Source of the DNA: an uncultured Nitrospirota bacterium
GTDB lineage: Bacteria; CG2-30-53-67
NCBI GenBank assembly: GCA_947259355.1
Contig: CAMYMF010000002.1
Location: forward strand, 101,532 to 165,531
DNA length: 64,000 nt
Direction of reading: 5' to 3'
The position numbers and the translations under genes were made by a program. Under the pieces are notes generated by a model. That model saw only the letters and a list, made by a program, of their open reading frames with translations. It was not told where the DNA came from and did no database searches. Of this stretch, positions 1 through 8,168 are shown piece after piece. Position 1 is the first letter of the stretch; every line of letters starts with the position of its first letter.

Positions 1-1548
1 GTGCTCTTCTTGAAAAGCGCGGTCGGCATCGGTGAGATTGCCTTTGACAACGGGAAGATCTACGCGGCCGAGTCGCCCTTCGTGCGGGAGAAACTTGGGC
101 ACCGGCTGGTGGAAGAGGGGACCATCCACGCGTCCGATCTTTACCGGTCTCTTCGCCAGCAGAACGGTCAAGAGGACCTTTTGCTGGGACAGATTCTGGC
201 GCGGGAGAAGCTGCTGGCTCCGGAAGCGGTAGCGCGGATTGTCGTGCGCCAGATCGAGGAAGCCGTCCTACATCTTCTCCTCTGGACAAAGGGGCAATTC
301 ACTTTCGAGCCCACGGGACCCGAGCGCCCCCCCGAGGTGCGCGTTGCGCCGGCCGGCTTGATCAGCAAGAGAAGCGAGACGCCGTCGCCAAAATACCGCG
401 GAGCGGACGGGGTCCTGCGGCTGATTGAAGATCATCCCGATCCCCTCATTCACCGCAGACTCCAGGGGGAGCTGCAGCGCAAGATCAGTCGGACAGAGGT
501 GTTCGAGCCCCAGATTGTGGTGGTACTAGTCGAAGGCGATTCCAGAATGCGCATGATGGTGCACGACGAACTGGTCAAGCAGAATTTCAACGTCAAGGGG
601 GTCAATCATCCGGACAAGGCCCTGTTCGTGATTCGACAGCTTCTGGAGAATGGATACAGTCCCATCGTGGTGACGGACGTCGATTATCCGCAGGAGAAGA
701 CGCAGCTCGCGGGGTTGACTTTCATGGAATCCCTCCATCAGGACTATCCCGACGTCCCCGTCTTGGTCTCTACGGCTTATCCCATCTCGAATCTGCGTCG
801 GCGCATTCTTTATCTCGGCGGCATCTTCTGTCTGGTCAAGCCGGACCTGACGCTTGTGGCCCCAAAGAATTTCGAACAGACCTTTCAGGCCTTTGTGCAT
901 GAATTGACCTATTGCTTGGACAGGAGCATTCAGCACTATTATCATGATTACTATCAAGAACGCTCCGATCTCATCAAGGCCGATCTCATCGAAGACCTCT
1001 ACAACACCCGCCGGGAACTGACCCGTTTCGGTGACCAGCTGGTGGAGGATGGCGCCTCCCTGGAGCATTTGTACCGCATCAGCGACATGCTGGTCCGTCA
1101 CGGGAATATGGACGGTGCTATTGCGGCTGTCCTCGATTTCATGGTGCGTCGTTACGACCACGTGGCGCTTTTTCTCTGGGACAAGAAGTATCTCAATGGC
1201 TATCTGGGCCGCTCCCGTCTGCGGGCAGACTTCACGGACCGGATTCAGCGGGTGTCCATCGAATACGACCGGATCCCCTTTCTGAAACGGCTGCGCGAAG
1301 CGAAGAAACCGGTCACCGGCCTTCCTCAGGAGAAGGTGCTGCAGGAGGATTTCCTCGGGCGGTTTCTGGCCGCCGAGCCGGTGTGGCAGCTGTTTTATCC
1401 CGTGGAAGTACTCGGAAAGGTTGTCGCCCTCTGGTATGCTGACACCGTGAAGGCATCGGGTCGCCCCCAGAACCCCCGGGCCCTGCTCACATTTCTGAAT
1501 CTCATCGTGCTGGCCCTGAAGATGGACGTGGAACAGAATGGGCGGTGA
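1..1548 (+). CDS. PATAN (DUF4388)/receiver/GAF-like regulatory protein, 5' end cut by window edge
   Basis: The reading frame is open from base 1, so the true start probably lies to the left. The first ~130 residues resemble the PATAN/DUF4388 domain of gliding and motility regulators. Residues ~170-300 look like a receiver domain: an acidic pair in VEGD, a phosphoacceptor Asp in VTDVDYP, a Ser/Thr in VSTAY and a Lys in LVKPD, so it appears competent for phosphorylation. The C-terminal ~170 residues resemble a divergent GAF-like sensor. No membrane segment is visible. The stop overlaps an upstream-possible GTG of the next gene, and the three genes at 1-4186 look like one operon. The precise output is unknown. 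Confidence 0.75.
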   Translation: MLFLKSAVGIGEIAFDNGKIYAAESPFVREKLGHRLVEEGTIHASDLYRSLRQQNGQEDLLLGQILAREKLLAPEAVARIVVRQIEEAVLHLLLWTKGQFTFEPTGPERPPEVRVAPAGLISKRSETPSPKYRGADGVLRLIEDHPDPLIHRRLQGELQRKISRTEVFEPQIVVVLVEGDSRMRMMVHDELVKQNFNVKGVNHPDKALFVIRQLLENGYSPIVVTDVDYPQEKTQLAGLTFMESLHQDYPDVPVLVSTAYPISNLRRRILYLGGIFCLVKPDLTLVAPKNFEQTFQAFVHELTYCLDRSIQHYYHDYYQERSDLIKADLIEDLYNTRRELTRFGDQLVEDGASLEHLYRISDMLVRHGNMDGAIAAVLDFMVRRYDHVALFLWDKKYLNGYLGRSRLRADFTDRIQRVSIEYDRIPFLKRLREAKKPVTGLPQEKVLQEDFLGRFLAAEPVWQLFYPVEVLGKVVALWYADTVKASGRPQNPRALLTFLNLIVLALKMDVEQNGR

Positions 1549-1610
1549 CAGTCGAGTGGGCTGTTCCGGAATCCGACAGGGCCGCGGCAGACACGGAAGG
1601 AGAGTCGAAC

Positions 1611-3362
1611 GTGCCGGATGACGATCCGAAACAAAAGATCGGTCAGCTCCTCAAAGAGCTGAACGTCGTGGACGATCAACAGCTGGACCTTGCCCTGGAC
1701 GAGCAAAAACGGACTCGGGAGCGGTTGGGATCGGTCCTGATCAAGATGGGTTTTCTCACGTCGGAAGACCTGGACTACCTTCTGGCCCGTCAGTACAATG
1801 TGCCCTTCATCAGTCTGGAGCAGTATCGCCTCGACCCCAAGGTGGTCCGGCTCATTCCCGAGAAGTACTGTCGCCAACACAAAGTCATTGCCGTGCAGCG
1901 TCAAGACAACCTGCTCACGGTGGCCATGGCGAACCCCCACGACTTCGTGGTGGTCAATGAACTCTCCTTCATCGTGGGCATGAAGGTCGCCCCCGTCGTG
2001 AGTGCAGAGATTTCCATCCTCAAGGCCCTGGATGCCATGATGCAGGCCGAAGAGGAGGGGGAAGCGGAGGCGCCGGATTGGGAGGCGGAGCTGCTCAGCA
2101 CGGAAGAGGTCGATATCGAGATTATTCAGAGCGATGAGGAGCCGTCGGATATCGAGGACATCATCGCCTCGTCGCAGGACGCACCGATCGTGCGTCTGGT
2201 GAACATGATCCTTTTGGCGGCCCTCGACAAACAGGCCACCCATGTGCACATTGAACCGCTCATGGAGAAGCTGCGGATTCGGCTGCGCATCGACGGGATC
2301 CTGGCCGAACTGGCCACCCCCCCGAAAAGATACCACGTAAACATCGTCAATCGCTTGAAAATCCTGAGCTCCCTGGATATTACGAAGCACAACATCCCGC
2401 AGGAGAACTATTTCCAGGTGCGCTCCCGGGGGCGGTTCGTGGACGTCAAGGTGGCCGCCTTCCCAACGCGATATGGGGAAAGCGTGGTACTCAGCCTACA
2501 CACACAATTCCAGAAAACGCTGGCCCTCGACTCCCTCGGCATGCGCACCGAGGTGCTTCAGGAACTGAAGCGTCTCATCAGTCGAAAACGGGGGTTTCTC
2601 CTGGTCGTCGGTCCCAACAATAGCGGAAAGACGTCGACCATCTATGCCGCGCTGAGTTATCTGAATTCGCCGGAGAGAAGCCTCTACACTCTGGAAAACC
2701 CTATCAAGAATCTCATCGAAGGGATTTTCCAGGGACAGCCCGACGAGAAGGTGGGGCTGTCGTACCCGGAGGGCGTCCGGGCGGTGCTGGTGCAAGATCC
2801 CGATGTCCTCATGCTCGGCGACATGAACTTCGAGAAGGCCATCGGGCATGCCCTGCAGGCCTCGTTGTCGAACACCATGGTTTTGGGTCGCCTGAATTAC
2901 AACGATTCCGCCGGGGCTATTCTCCACCTGCTCGACATGGGACTCCCGCCCTTTCTGATCTCCCAAGCCATCACGGCGGTTTTGAGCCAGCGCCTCGTCC
3001 GCCGAATCTGCCCGAGCTGTTCGGAGAGCTATATTCCCCCCAAGAAGATCATCGAGGAGGCGCGAAAGTTCGTGGACGCGGAAGAAATCACTTTCCATCG
3101 CGGCGGCGGTTGTCGGGACTGCGGACTCACCGGTTATCTTGGATATGTCGGCATTTTTGAGTTGGCGCTTCTCAATGAGGAGATCCGTCACCGGATCCTG
3201 GAGCGGGCCTCGCGCAAAGCCCTTTCGGAGGCCATCCGCCGCAAGGGAACCATCATGCTCTATCAGGACGCCCTCGACAAGGTCATCCGGGGGGTGACCA
3301 CCTATGAAGAGATTCTCAGTATTGCCGATCTGGAGGCCGTACGAAATCCGCAGCAATCATAA
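1611..3362 (+). CDS. GspE/PilB-like type II secretion/type IV pilus ATPase homologue with altered catalytic boxes
   Basis: This 583-residue protein has an N-terminal GspE-N domain (~residues 5-150) and a C-terminal secretion-ATPase domain. The P-loop GPNNSGKT is at residues 334-341, with Lys340. Two CxxC pairs near the C terminus (CPSC, CRDC) form the usual zinc knuckle. Other hallmark motifs differ. The usual GEIRD Walker B/arginine segment reads GDMNF, the usual LHTND histidine box reads RLNYND, and the usual EDP box reads ENP. The protein may therefore bind ATP without normal turnover. GTG 1611 is preferred because GGAAGGAGAG precedes it. A longer start at 1545 would overlap the upstream stop. 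Confidence 0.82.
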   Translation: MPDDDPKQKIGQLLKELNVVDDQQLDLALDEQKRTRERLGSVLIKMGFLTSEDLDYLLARQYNVPFISLEQYRLDPKVVRLIPEKYCRQHKVIAVQRQDNLLTVAMANPHDFVVVNELSFIVGMKVAPVVSAEISILKALDAMMQAEEEGEAEAPDWEAELLSTEEVDIEIIQSDEEPSDIEDIIASSQDAPIVRLVNMILLAALDKQATHVHIEPLMEKLRIRLRIDGILAELATPPKRYHVNIVNRLKILSSLDITKHNIPQENYFQVRSRGRFVDVKVAAFPTRYGESVVLSLHTQFQKTLALDSLGMRTEVLQELKRLISRKRGFLLVVGPNNSGKTSTIYAALSYLNSPERSLYTLENPIKNLIEGIFQGQPDEKVGLSYPEGVRAVLVQDPDVLMLGDMNFEKAIGHALQASLSNTMVLGRLNYNDSAGAILHLLDMGLPPFLISQAITAVLSQRLVRRICPSCSESYIPPKKIIEEARKFVDAEEITFHRGGGCRDCGLTGYLGYVGIFELALLNEEIRHRILERASRKALSEAIRRKGTIMLYQDALDKVIRGVTTYEEILSIADLEAVRNPQQS

Positions 3363-3379
3363 GACGGCAGGAAGAAACT

Positions 3380-4186
3380 ATGCGAAGCATTGAGAAGGGA
3401 CTGGAAAAGGCCATTCGGGAACGGGAGAACCGGCGGCGCAGGGAGGTCCGTGAACATCGTGACCAATGGGGGCTGAAGCCTCCGGACATGTCAAGGTTGA
3501 GCGCCTATCTGGTCTCGCTGCTGGAGCCGCGATCCCTGGCCGCGGAGCAGTTCAAACGACTGCGCACCAAGATCCTGCAGCAGATGAAGACCCGCATGGA
3601 GAGTCTGATCCTCGTCACGAGTGCCATTCAGGGTGAGGGCAAGACGACGACCGCGCTCAATCTGGCGATCACCATCGCCCAAGGGATGAGTGAGTCGGTG
3701 TTGCTGGTGGATACGGATGTGCGCAAACCGGGTCTGCACACCCATCTCGGTATCGAAGCCAAGCAGGGGCTCGTCGATTACCTGCAGGGAGAGCAGGCCC
3801 TCTCGGAAATTCTAATGCCGACGGAAATCCCGAAGCTGACGCTCCTGCCCTCGGGGAAGCCGCCGGAGAACCCCTCCGAGCTGCTGGCTTCCGACCGGAT
3901 GAGCGATCTGCTCCATGAGATAAAGACCCGTTATGAGAACCGTTACGTGGTCATCGATTCTTCGCCCATCAATGTCTTTACCGATACGGCCATCCTCGCT
4001 CCCCAGGTGGATGGGGTGCTGCTCGTGGTCCAGGACGGTGCCACACCTCGCGATTATGTCGTAAGAGCCCTGTCGCAGATCAATCATGAGAATCTGCTCG
4101 GTATCTGCCTCAATCAGATCTCGGCGCCGGAGTCGCTACAGGACAGCTACTACTACTATTCCAATTACGCCAACTACGGGAAGTAG
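3380..4186 (+). CDS. CpsD/CapB-family tyrosine autokinase-like ATPase
   Basis: This 268-residue protein is the cytoplasmic ATPase type of bacterial tyrosine kinases that control polysaccharide export. It has a deviant Walker A (QGEGKTTT, ~residues 79-86), a Walker A' motif (VLLVDTDVRKP) and a Walker B motif (YVVIDSSP). The tail carries a tyrosine cluster (SYYYYSNYANY), the usual autophosphorylation site. The first ~50 residues are basic and probably helical. No transmembrane activator or polysaccharide gene lies beside it. It follows the GspE-like gene by 17 bases, so it may serve that module or act on a partner elsewhere. The family call is firm and the substrate is unknown. Confidence 0.85.
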   Translation: MRSIEKGLEKAIRERENRRRREVREHRDQWGLKPPDMSRLSAYLVSLLEPRSLAAEQFKRLRTKILQQMKTRMESLILVTSAIQGEGKTTTALNLAITIAQGMSESVLLVDTDVRKPGLHTHLGIEAKQGLVDYLQGEQALSEILMPTEIPKLTLLPSGKPPENPSELLASDRMSDLLHEIKTRYENRYVVIDSSPINVFTDTAILAPQVDGVLLVVQDGATPRDYVVRALSQINHENLLGICLNQISAPESLQDSYYYYSNYANYGK

Positions 4187-4218
4187 GGCTGCGGCGAATG
4201 GGCTGCGACGGCGGATGC

Positions 4219-4572
4219 CTATGGCTCGAGGACGTCGCGGATTTTCTGCTTCAGCTCGGTGAACTCGGAGCTTTTCACGACATAATGGTCGGCAGCCACG
4301 GCAGAGAAGTCCGTCTGGTAGGTGCTGTAGGCGGAGCAGAGAATGACCGGTAGGTCGTAGGAACGCTCCCGGATCTTGCGCAGAGCCATCAGGCCGTCTT
4401 CGCCCGGCATCTTGATGTCCAGGGTCACCAGATCGGGGCGAGCGCTCTCGATCAGCTGTAGTGCGGTTGCGGCGTTTTCGGCAGTGATCACCTCATAGCC
4501 TTCGTCTTCGAGTTCCTCCTTCAGAAGAAGCCGAATATTTTCCTCATCATCTACGACGAGAATCTTTTTCAT
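4219..4572 (-). CDS. Single-domain response regulator (CheY-like receiver)
   Basis: The 117 residues form a single receiver domain with acidic Asp8/Asp9, phosphoacceptor Asp52 in LDIKMPG, Ser80 and Lys100. No output domain follows. Its ATG overlaps the TGA of the upstream glycosyltransferase gene in an ATGA arrangement, so the two are probably translationally coupled. This ties a phosphorelay receiver to compatible-solute synthesis. No kinase is adjacent, so the phosphodonor is unknown. It ends facing the plus-strand kinase-like gene, with only ~30 bases between them. Confidence 0.9.
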   Translation of the reverse strand: MKKILVVDDEENIRLLLKEELEDEGYEVITAENAATALQLIESARPDLVTLDIKMPGEDGLMALRKIRERSYDLPVILCSAYSTYQTDFSAVAADHYVVKSSEFTELKQKIRDVLEP

Positions 4573-5864
4573 GATGCTCCCCTCCGTGCCGGCGGCGTCG
4601 GCCAGCGTGCAATCAGGTAGGGCTTCAGTTTTTCAAAGGTTTCGCACACATCGTTCACCTGGGCTTCCGCCATGCGGGAGTCCATCTGGCGCGTCTTTTC
4701 GACGAAGGTGGCGACGGCCGCGAAGTAGATGGGCACCAGTGCCTGCAGCAACGAATCCGGCGCGGCGGTCCCGCCGTGAAAGGCCGCAGCAAAATCATAG
4801 ACCGACCGGACCCACACGTCCGTCGGCAGTTCGAAGTGGCGGCCCCGCCCCCGGGCGACTTCCATGACTTTGTAGTAGTTGGACCGCTCCAGGATTTGCT
4901 TCCAGCGCTCGCGATGCTCCCGAGCGCCGCGTTCAAACAGGTGTACGAGATTGTCCAGATCCACGGAGACGGGCCTGGGAGTCACCTCCGTTTCGAAACC
5001 GAAAATGGCTGTCGGTCGGCTCCCCTTCTGGTCCCGCCAGGTCGGTTCATACATGCCCATGAGCGTGAAGAGGGTGCCCACGACCTGGGCAAACATCGCC
5101 GCGAGGTGCCTGCCCGGATCCTTGTCTTCATGGATTTTCGCGCCCAGGAAGGATTGACAGATCTTGAACTTCTCCTGCATGGCCACCGTGGTCATCCAGA
5201 TGTCGATACCGAACCGAGCGATGTCGCTGTCCCACACGTCCCGGGAAAGCAAGGTGTCTGCCAGTCGCGGGGAGAAACCGAAATCCCCGCCGATGGGTTG
5301 GCGCACGCGCCGGCCGTAGAGGGCGCGAGTCAGCGGGTAGGCGATGAGGTTGGTGATGGTGCCGTCGTATTTGTGCCGAGCGTAGTAGGGTGTGACGAAG
5401 CCAAACCCTTTCTTGAGAATGGGGGTGATCAACAGCTCCATCCATTCCGGCGAGATGCTCCGAAGGTCTGAATCGACCACCGCGCAGGCCTGCACGTTCA
5501 AGACGCCCGCCGCTTCGAGAATGGCCTTGATGGCCGTGCCCTTGCCGGAATGTCCCAGATAGTCAGTGGCGACGACGTCCGTAGGCTTTTCGGGTGGGGA
5601 GAGCAGGCTCTGCTCCAAGAGTTGTGCCATGGGGAGTGCCGCGATGGCCTTACGGACAGCGTCGGCCTCACCGCCCTCGGCGATGAATACCACTCCTTTG
5701 CGCTCGGGGAAATACTTGGCCAGTCCCAGAAGGCAGGCTTTGACAACCTGTCCGATGGAGTGCACGCTTTGAAAGCTTGGAATGCCAATGAGGATCTCCG
5801 CCTGACCGATACGGTGCAGATCGGTCCTTGCCTTCGGATCGAGTGCGGATTCAGCGCGCGCCAT
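4569..5864 (-). CDS. GT-A glycosyltransferase, paralogue of the gene at 6796-8076; probable glycosylglycerate pathway
   Basis: This 431-residue family-2-like glycosyltransferase has a nucleotide-sugar binding start (ILIGIPSF), a DxD motif in VVDSDLRSI and a long conserved block around YDGTITN, LTRALYGRR, RQPIGGDFGFSP and RFGIDIW. All of these recur in the paralogue two genes upstream. One difference is that the early ADGGSTDDS motif of the paralogue reads AEGGEADAV here, so donor or acceptor preference may have changed. Its neighbours are an HAD phosphatase and a GT81 synthase, which suggests addition of a hexose to glucosyl(phospho)glycerate. That role is inferred from context. Confidence 0.75.
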   Translation of the reverse strand: MARAESALDPKARTDLHRIGQAEILIGIPSFQSVHSIGQVVKACLLGLAKYFPERKGVVFIAEGGEADAVRKAIAALPMAQLLEQSLLSPPEKPTDVVATDYLGHSGKGTAIKAILEAAGVLNVQACAVVDSDLRSISPEWMELLITPILKKGFGFVTPYYARHKYDGTITNLIAYPLTRALYGRRVRQPIGGDFGFSPRLADTLLSRDVWDSDIARFGIDIWMTTVAMQEKFKICQSFLGAKIHEDKDPGRHLAAMFAQVVGTLFTLMGMYEPTWRDQKGSRPTAIFGFETEVTPRPVSVDLDNLVHLFERGAREHRERWKQILERSNYYKVMEVARGRGRHFELPTDVWVRSVYDFAAAFHGGTAAPDSLLQALVPIYFAAVATFVEKTRQMDSRMAEAQVNDVCETFEKLKPYLIARWPTPPARRGAS

Positions 5865-5969
5865 GGTGTTTTCTTTCCACCGCGAAGGGACCGGGACCCC
5901 TGTGGGCCTCCGCCCGGTCTGTTGCCTGCGGATCGCCTCGTGAACCGTACAAAAGATCCGACCCTTCTG

Positions 5970-6770
5970 TCAAGGGCGTTCGCGAAAAATGTGCACCGCC
6001 TGCGCGAACCCTTCGGGCCCAATACCGTCTGTGCAGACCACGCCTTCGAAGCAGGCCGCTTGGTCATGAGTGCCGTCCGGCCTGCGGACCAAATAGGGGC
6101 AATCCACGGCGCGCAGCATGGAGAGATCGTTGCCGGCGTCGCCCACCGCTGCAAAGAGTGTATCAGCCTGGCGCTGCCGGTAGAGGGTCATGAGGCGCGC
6201 GACGGCCCGACCCTTGTCGCAGTCGCCCAGGATATGATAAAAGCGTCCTCCTCGGGTGAGGGTCAGGCCGGCCGCAGCAACGCTGTCCTCCAGGCAGCGG
6301 AGCAGGGGGGGCGCTTCATTTTCGATGCGAAAGGGCTCATCATATTCACGCATGCGGGCCAGACGGGCATCCGGCTCTGAAAGCCCGGTCCAGCGTATGA
6401 TCTCGGCCAGCGACATGGAGGAGAAGCCGCGGACCGTCGCGCCGCAGCGGGCCGCTGCGCGCTGCAGGACGGTAACCAGGGTCGGGTGGGGTGTGCCCAT
6501 GGCCAGAATCCAGAAGGGACCGTCCCCGTGAAAGCCCGGCGGCTTCTGCCACGCCTCCTGGGGGAGAAAGATGGCGCCGCCGTTTTCGGAAACAAAGGGC
6601 CCGCGATGCTCGAGGCGGCTGCGCAGTGCCACCATCTCAGCCCGGGTCTTGCTGGAAACGAAGACAACCGGAATGTCGGCCTGCCGACAGACCTGCAGCG
6701 CTGTCGCTGCGGCGCCCAACTCATAGGTGTCGGCCGAGAGAAGGGTGCCGTCGAGGTCGGTGAAGATCAC
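5970..6770 (-). CDS. HAD-IIB phosphatase, mannosyl/glucosyl-3-phosphoglycerate phosphatase type
   Basis: This 266-residue HAD hydrolase of the MPGP subfamily would remove the phosphate from glycosyl-3-phosphoglycerate to give the free glycosylglycerate solute. Motif I (TDLDGTLL) has nucleophile Asp5 and acid/base Asp7. Motif II is VSSKTR, motif III the Lys in CDKGRA, and motif IV GDAGND. The open frame extends far upstream into the neighbouring gene. GTG 6770 is chosen because it sits directly before motif I, after the upstream stop at 6796, with a GGGG-rich stretch upstream. Neighbouring glycosyltransferases of the same pathway support the role. Whether the sugar is glucose, mannose or a disaccharide cannot be read from sequence. 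Confidence 0.83.
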   Translation of the reverse strand: MIFTDLDGTLLSADTYELGAAATALQVCRQADIPVVFVSSKTRAEMVALRSRLEHRGPFVSENGGAIFLPQEAWQKPPGFHGDGPFWILAMGTPHPTLVTVLQRAAARCGATVRGFSSMSLAEIIRWTGLSEPDARLARMREYDEPFRIENEAPPLLRCLEDSVAAAGLTLTRGGRFYHILGDCDKGRAVARLMTLYRQRQADTLFAAVGDAGNDLSMLRAVDCPYLVRRPDGTHDQAACFEGVVCTDGIGPEGFAQAVHIFRERP

Positions 6771-6795
6771 GCGGGACGGCCGTGGCGGCCCCCCT

Positions 6796-8076
6796 TCAGA
6801 CCTGCTGGAGATGATCGTTGACGGCTTCGTCTTCTTCAAAGGGGGTGTCCCAGAGTCGGCGAAGATAATCCTTGTTCTCCTCGAACTTGCGGGCCTGTTC
6901 TTCCACCACCTGCTCGGCCTCATCCGAATCCATGTCGCGGGTGCGGTTGATGAAGGATGCGACCCGCCCGAAGTAGAGGGGAATGGCCAGTTCCAGGAGC
7001 CGATGCCGGTTGTTCCGCCATTTGTGATAAGTCGAGGCGAGTTCGTAGAGAATTCGGATCCAGCTGTCCGTCTCGAAGATAAACCTGCTCGGCGCAAGGC
7101 GCGCTGCTTTGTTTATCATTCCGTAGGACTCGGGCGAGAAGATCTTTTCATACAACACCCCGAAATTCCGGTGCCCCGCTTTGAAGCGCGAGACGAGCAG
7201 TTCCTGATTGACGGGGATGGCCTCGGGGATCACGGTGCCGGGGATGCCGAAGATCTCCGTCGGGCTGGATCCCTCCACACCCTTCCAGAACCCTTCATTG
7301 GCCTCCATCAGGTCAAAGAGTGTTCCGATGACCTGCCGGAACATGGCCGCCAGGTGCGAGGCCGGGTCTTTCGCGTCGTGCACCTTGACGCCCAAGTGGG
7401 ACTGGCAGATCTTGAAGTCGTTGATGATGGCACTGGTTGTCATCCAGATGTCGATCCCGAAGCGGGCCACGTCGGTGCCCCAGACGTTCTGGGCTAGGAA
7501 ATGGCGGATACAGTCGGGTGAAAAGGCGAAGTCGCCCCCGATGGGTTGGCGGATCCGCTTGCCGTAGAGGGCCCGCGTCAAGTTGTACGTGATGTTGTTG
7601 GTGATGGTGCCGTCGTATTTGTAGCGTGTATAGATGGGAGTGACGAAGTCGAAGCCGCGCGCCAAAACAGGTTCCAGAAGATAGTGGACCCAGTCGGCGG
7701 TGATACTGCGCAGATCCGAATCGACGACCATGCATGTCTTGACGTCAAGACGATGGGCCGCCTCCAGGATGGATCGCAGGGCAGTCCCCTTGCCGGGCTC
7801 ACCGCGATAGATGCTGACGATTTTTTCCTGCCAGGGTTTGATCTCAAACTCTTTGGCCATGTCGCGGCTGTCATCGGTGGAGCCGCCGTCGGCCACCATG
7901 ATAACGGCGCGGCGGTCGCCGTAGAAGTCTTTCAGCCCGTGGGACACCATCTGGATGACATGGGCAATGGTGGCGTCGGTGTTGTAGCAGGGGATGCCGA
8001 CCAGGATGTCGGCATGGTCGATTTCTTCCACCCGTTTGGTGGTGTAGGGCCTCAAGGATGTGTCATAGTTTCGCAC
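6796..8076 (-). CDS. GT-A glycosyltransferase, probable (mannosyl)glucosylglycerate pathway enzyme
   Basis: This 426-residue protein begins with a family-2 fold (ILVGIPCYN, ADGGSTDDS) and has a DxD motif in VVDSDLRSI. It then shares the YDGTITN, LTRALYGKR, RQPIGGDFAFSP and RFGIDIWMTT blocks with its paralogue at 4569-5864. GTG 8076 is preferred because GGGGGAAGG stands just upstream; the frame stays open further 5', but that part overlaps the synthase gene. It lies between the GT81 synthase and the phosphatase, so it is a candidate for the second sugar transfer of a mannosylglucosylglycerate-type solute. The fold assignment is good and the exact reaction is inferred. Confidence 0.78.
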   Translation of the reverse strand: MRNYDTSLRPYTTKRVEEIDHADILVGIPCYNTDATIAHVIQMVSHGLKDFYGDRRAVIMVADGGSTDDSRDMAKEFEIKPWQEKIVSIYRGEPGKGTALRSILEAAHRLDVKTCMVVDSDLRSITADWVHYLLEPVLARGFDFVTPIYTRYKYDGTITNNITYNLTRALYGKRIRQPIGGDFAFSPDCIRHFLAQNVWGTDVARFGIDIWMTTSAIINDFKICQSHLGVKVHDAKDPASHLAAMFRQVIGTLFDLMEANEGFWKGVEGSSPTEIFGIPGTVIPEAIPVNQELLVSRFKAGHRNFGVLYEKIFSPESYGMINKAARLAPSRFIFETDSWIRILYELASTYHKWRNNRHRLLELAIPLYFGRVASFINRTRDMDSDEAEQVVEEQARKFEENKDYLRRLWDTPFEEDEAVNDHLQQV

Positions 8077-8168
8077 GGTCCTTCCCCCTGGTGTTGCGTC
8101 CCCCTTGGCGAATACGAGACGATTCTCACCCGCCTTCAATACGGCGCCATCGGGGTGAATGAGACCCG

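Noticed and set aside
1395..2390. Long open frame on the minus strand opposite the GspE-like gene
   Set aside because: Codon pattern and lack of motifs show it is an antisense shadow of the well-supported plus-strand gene.
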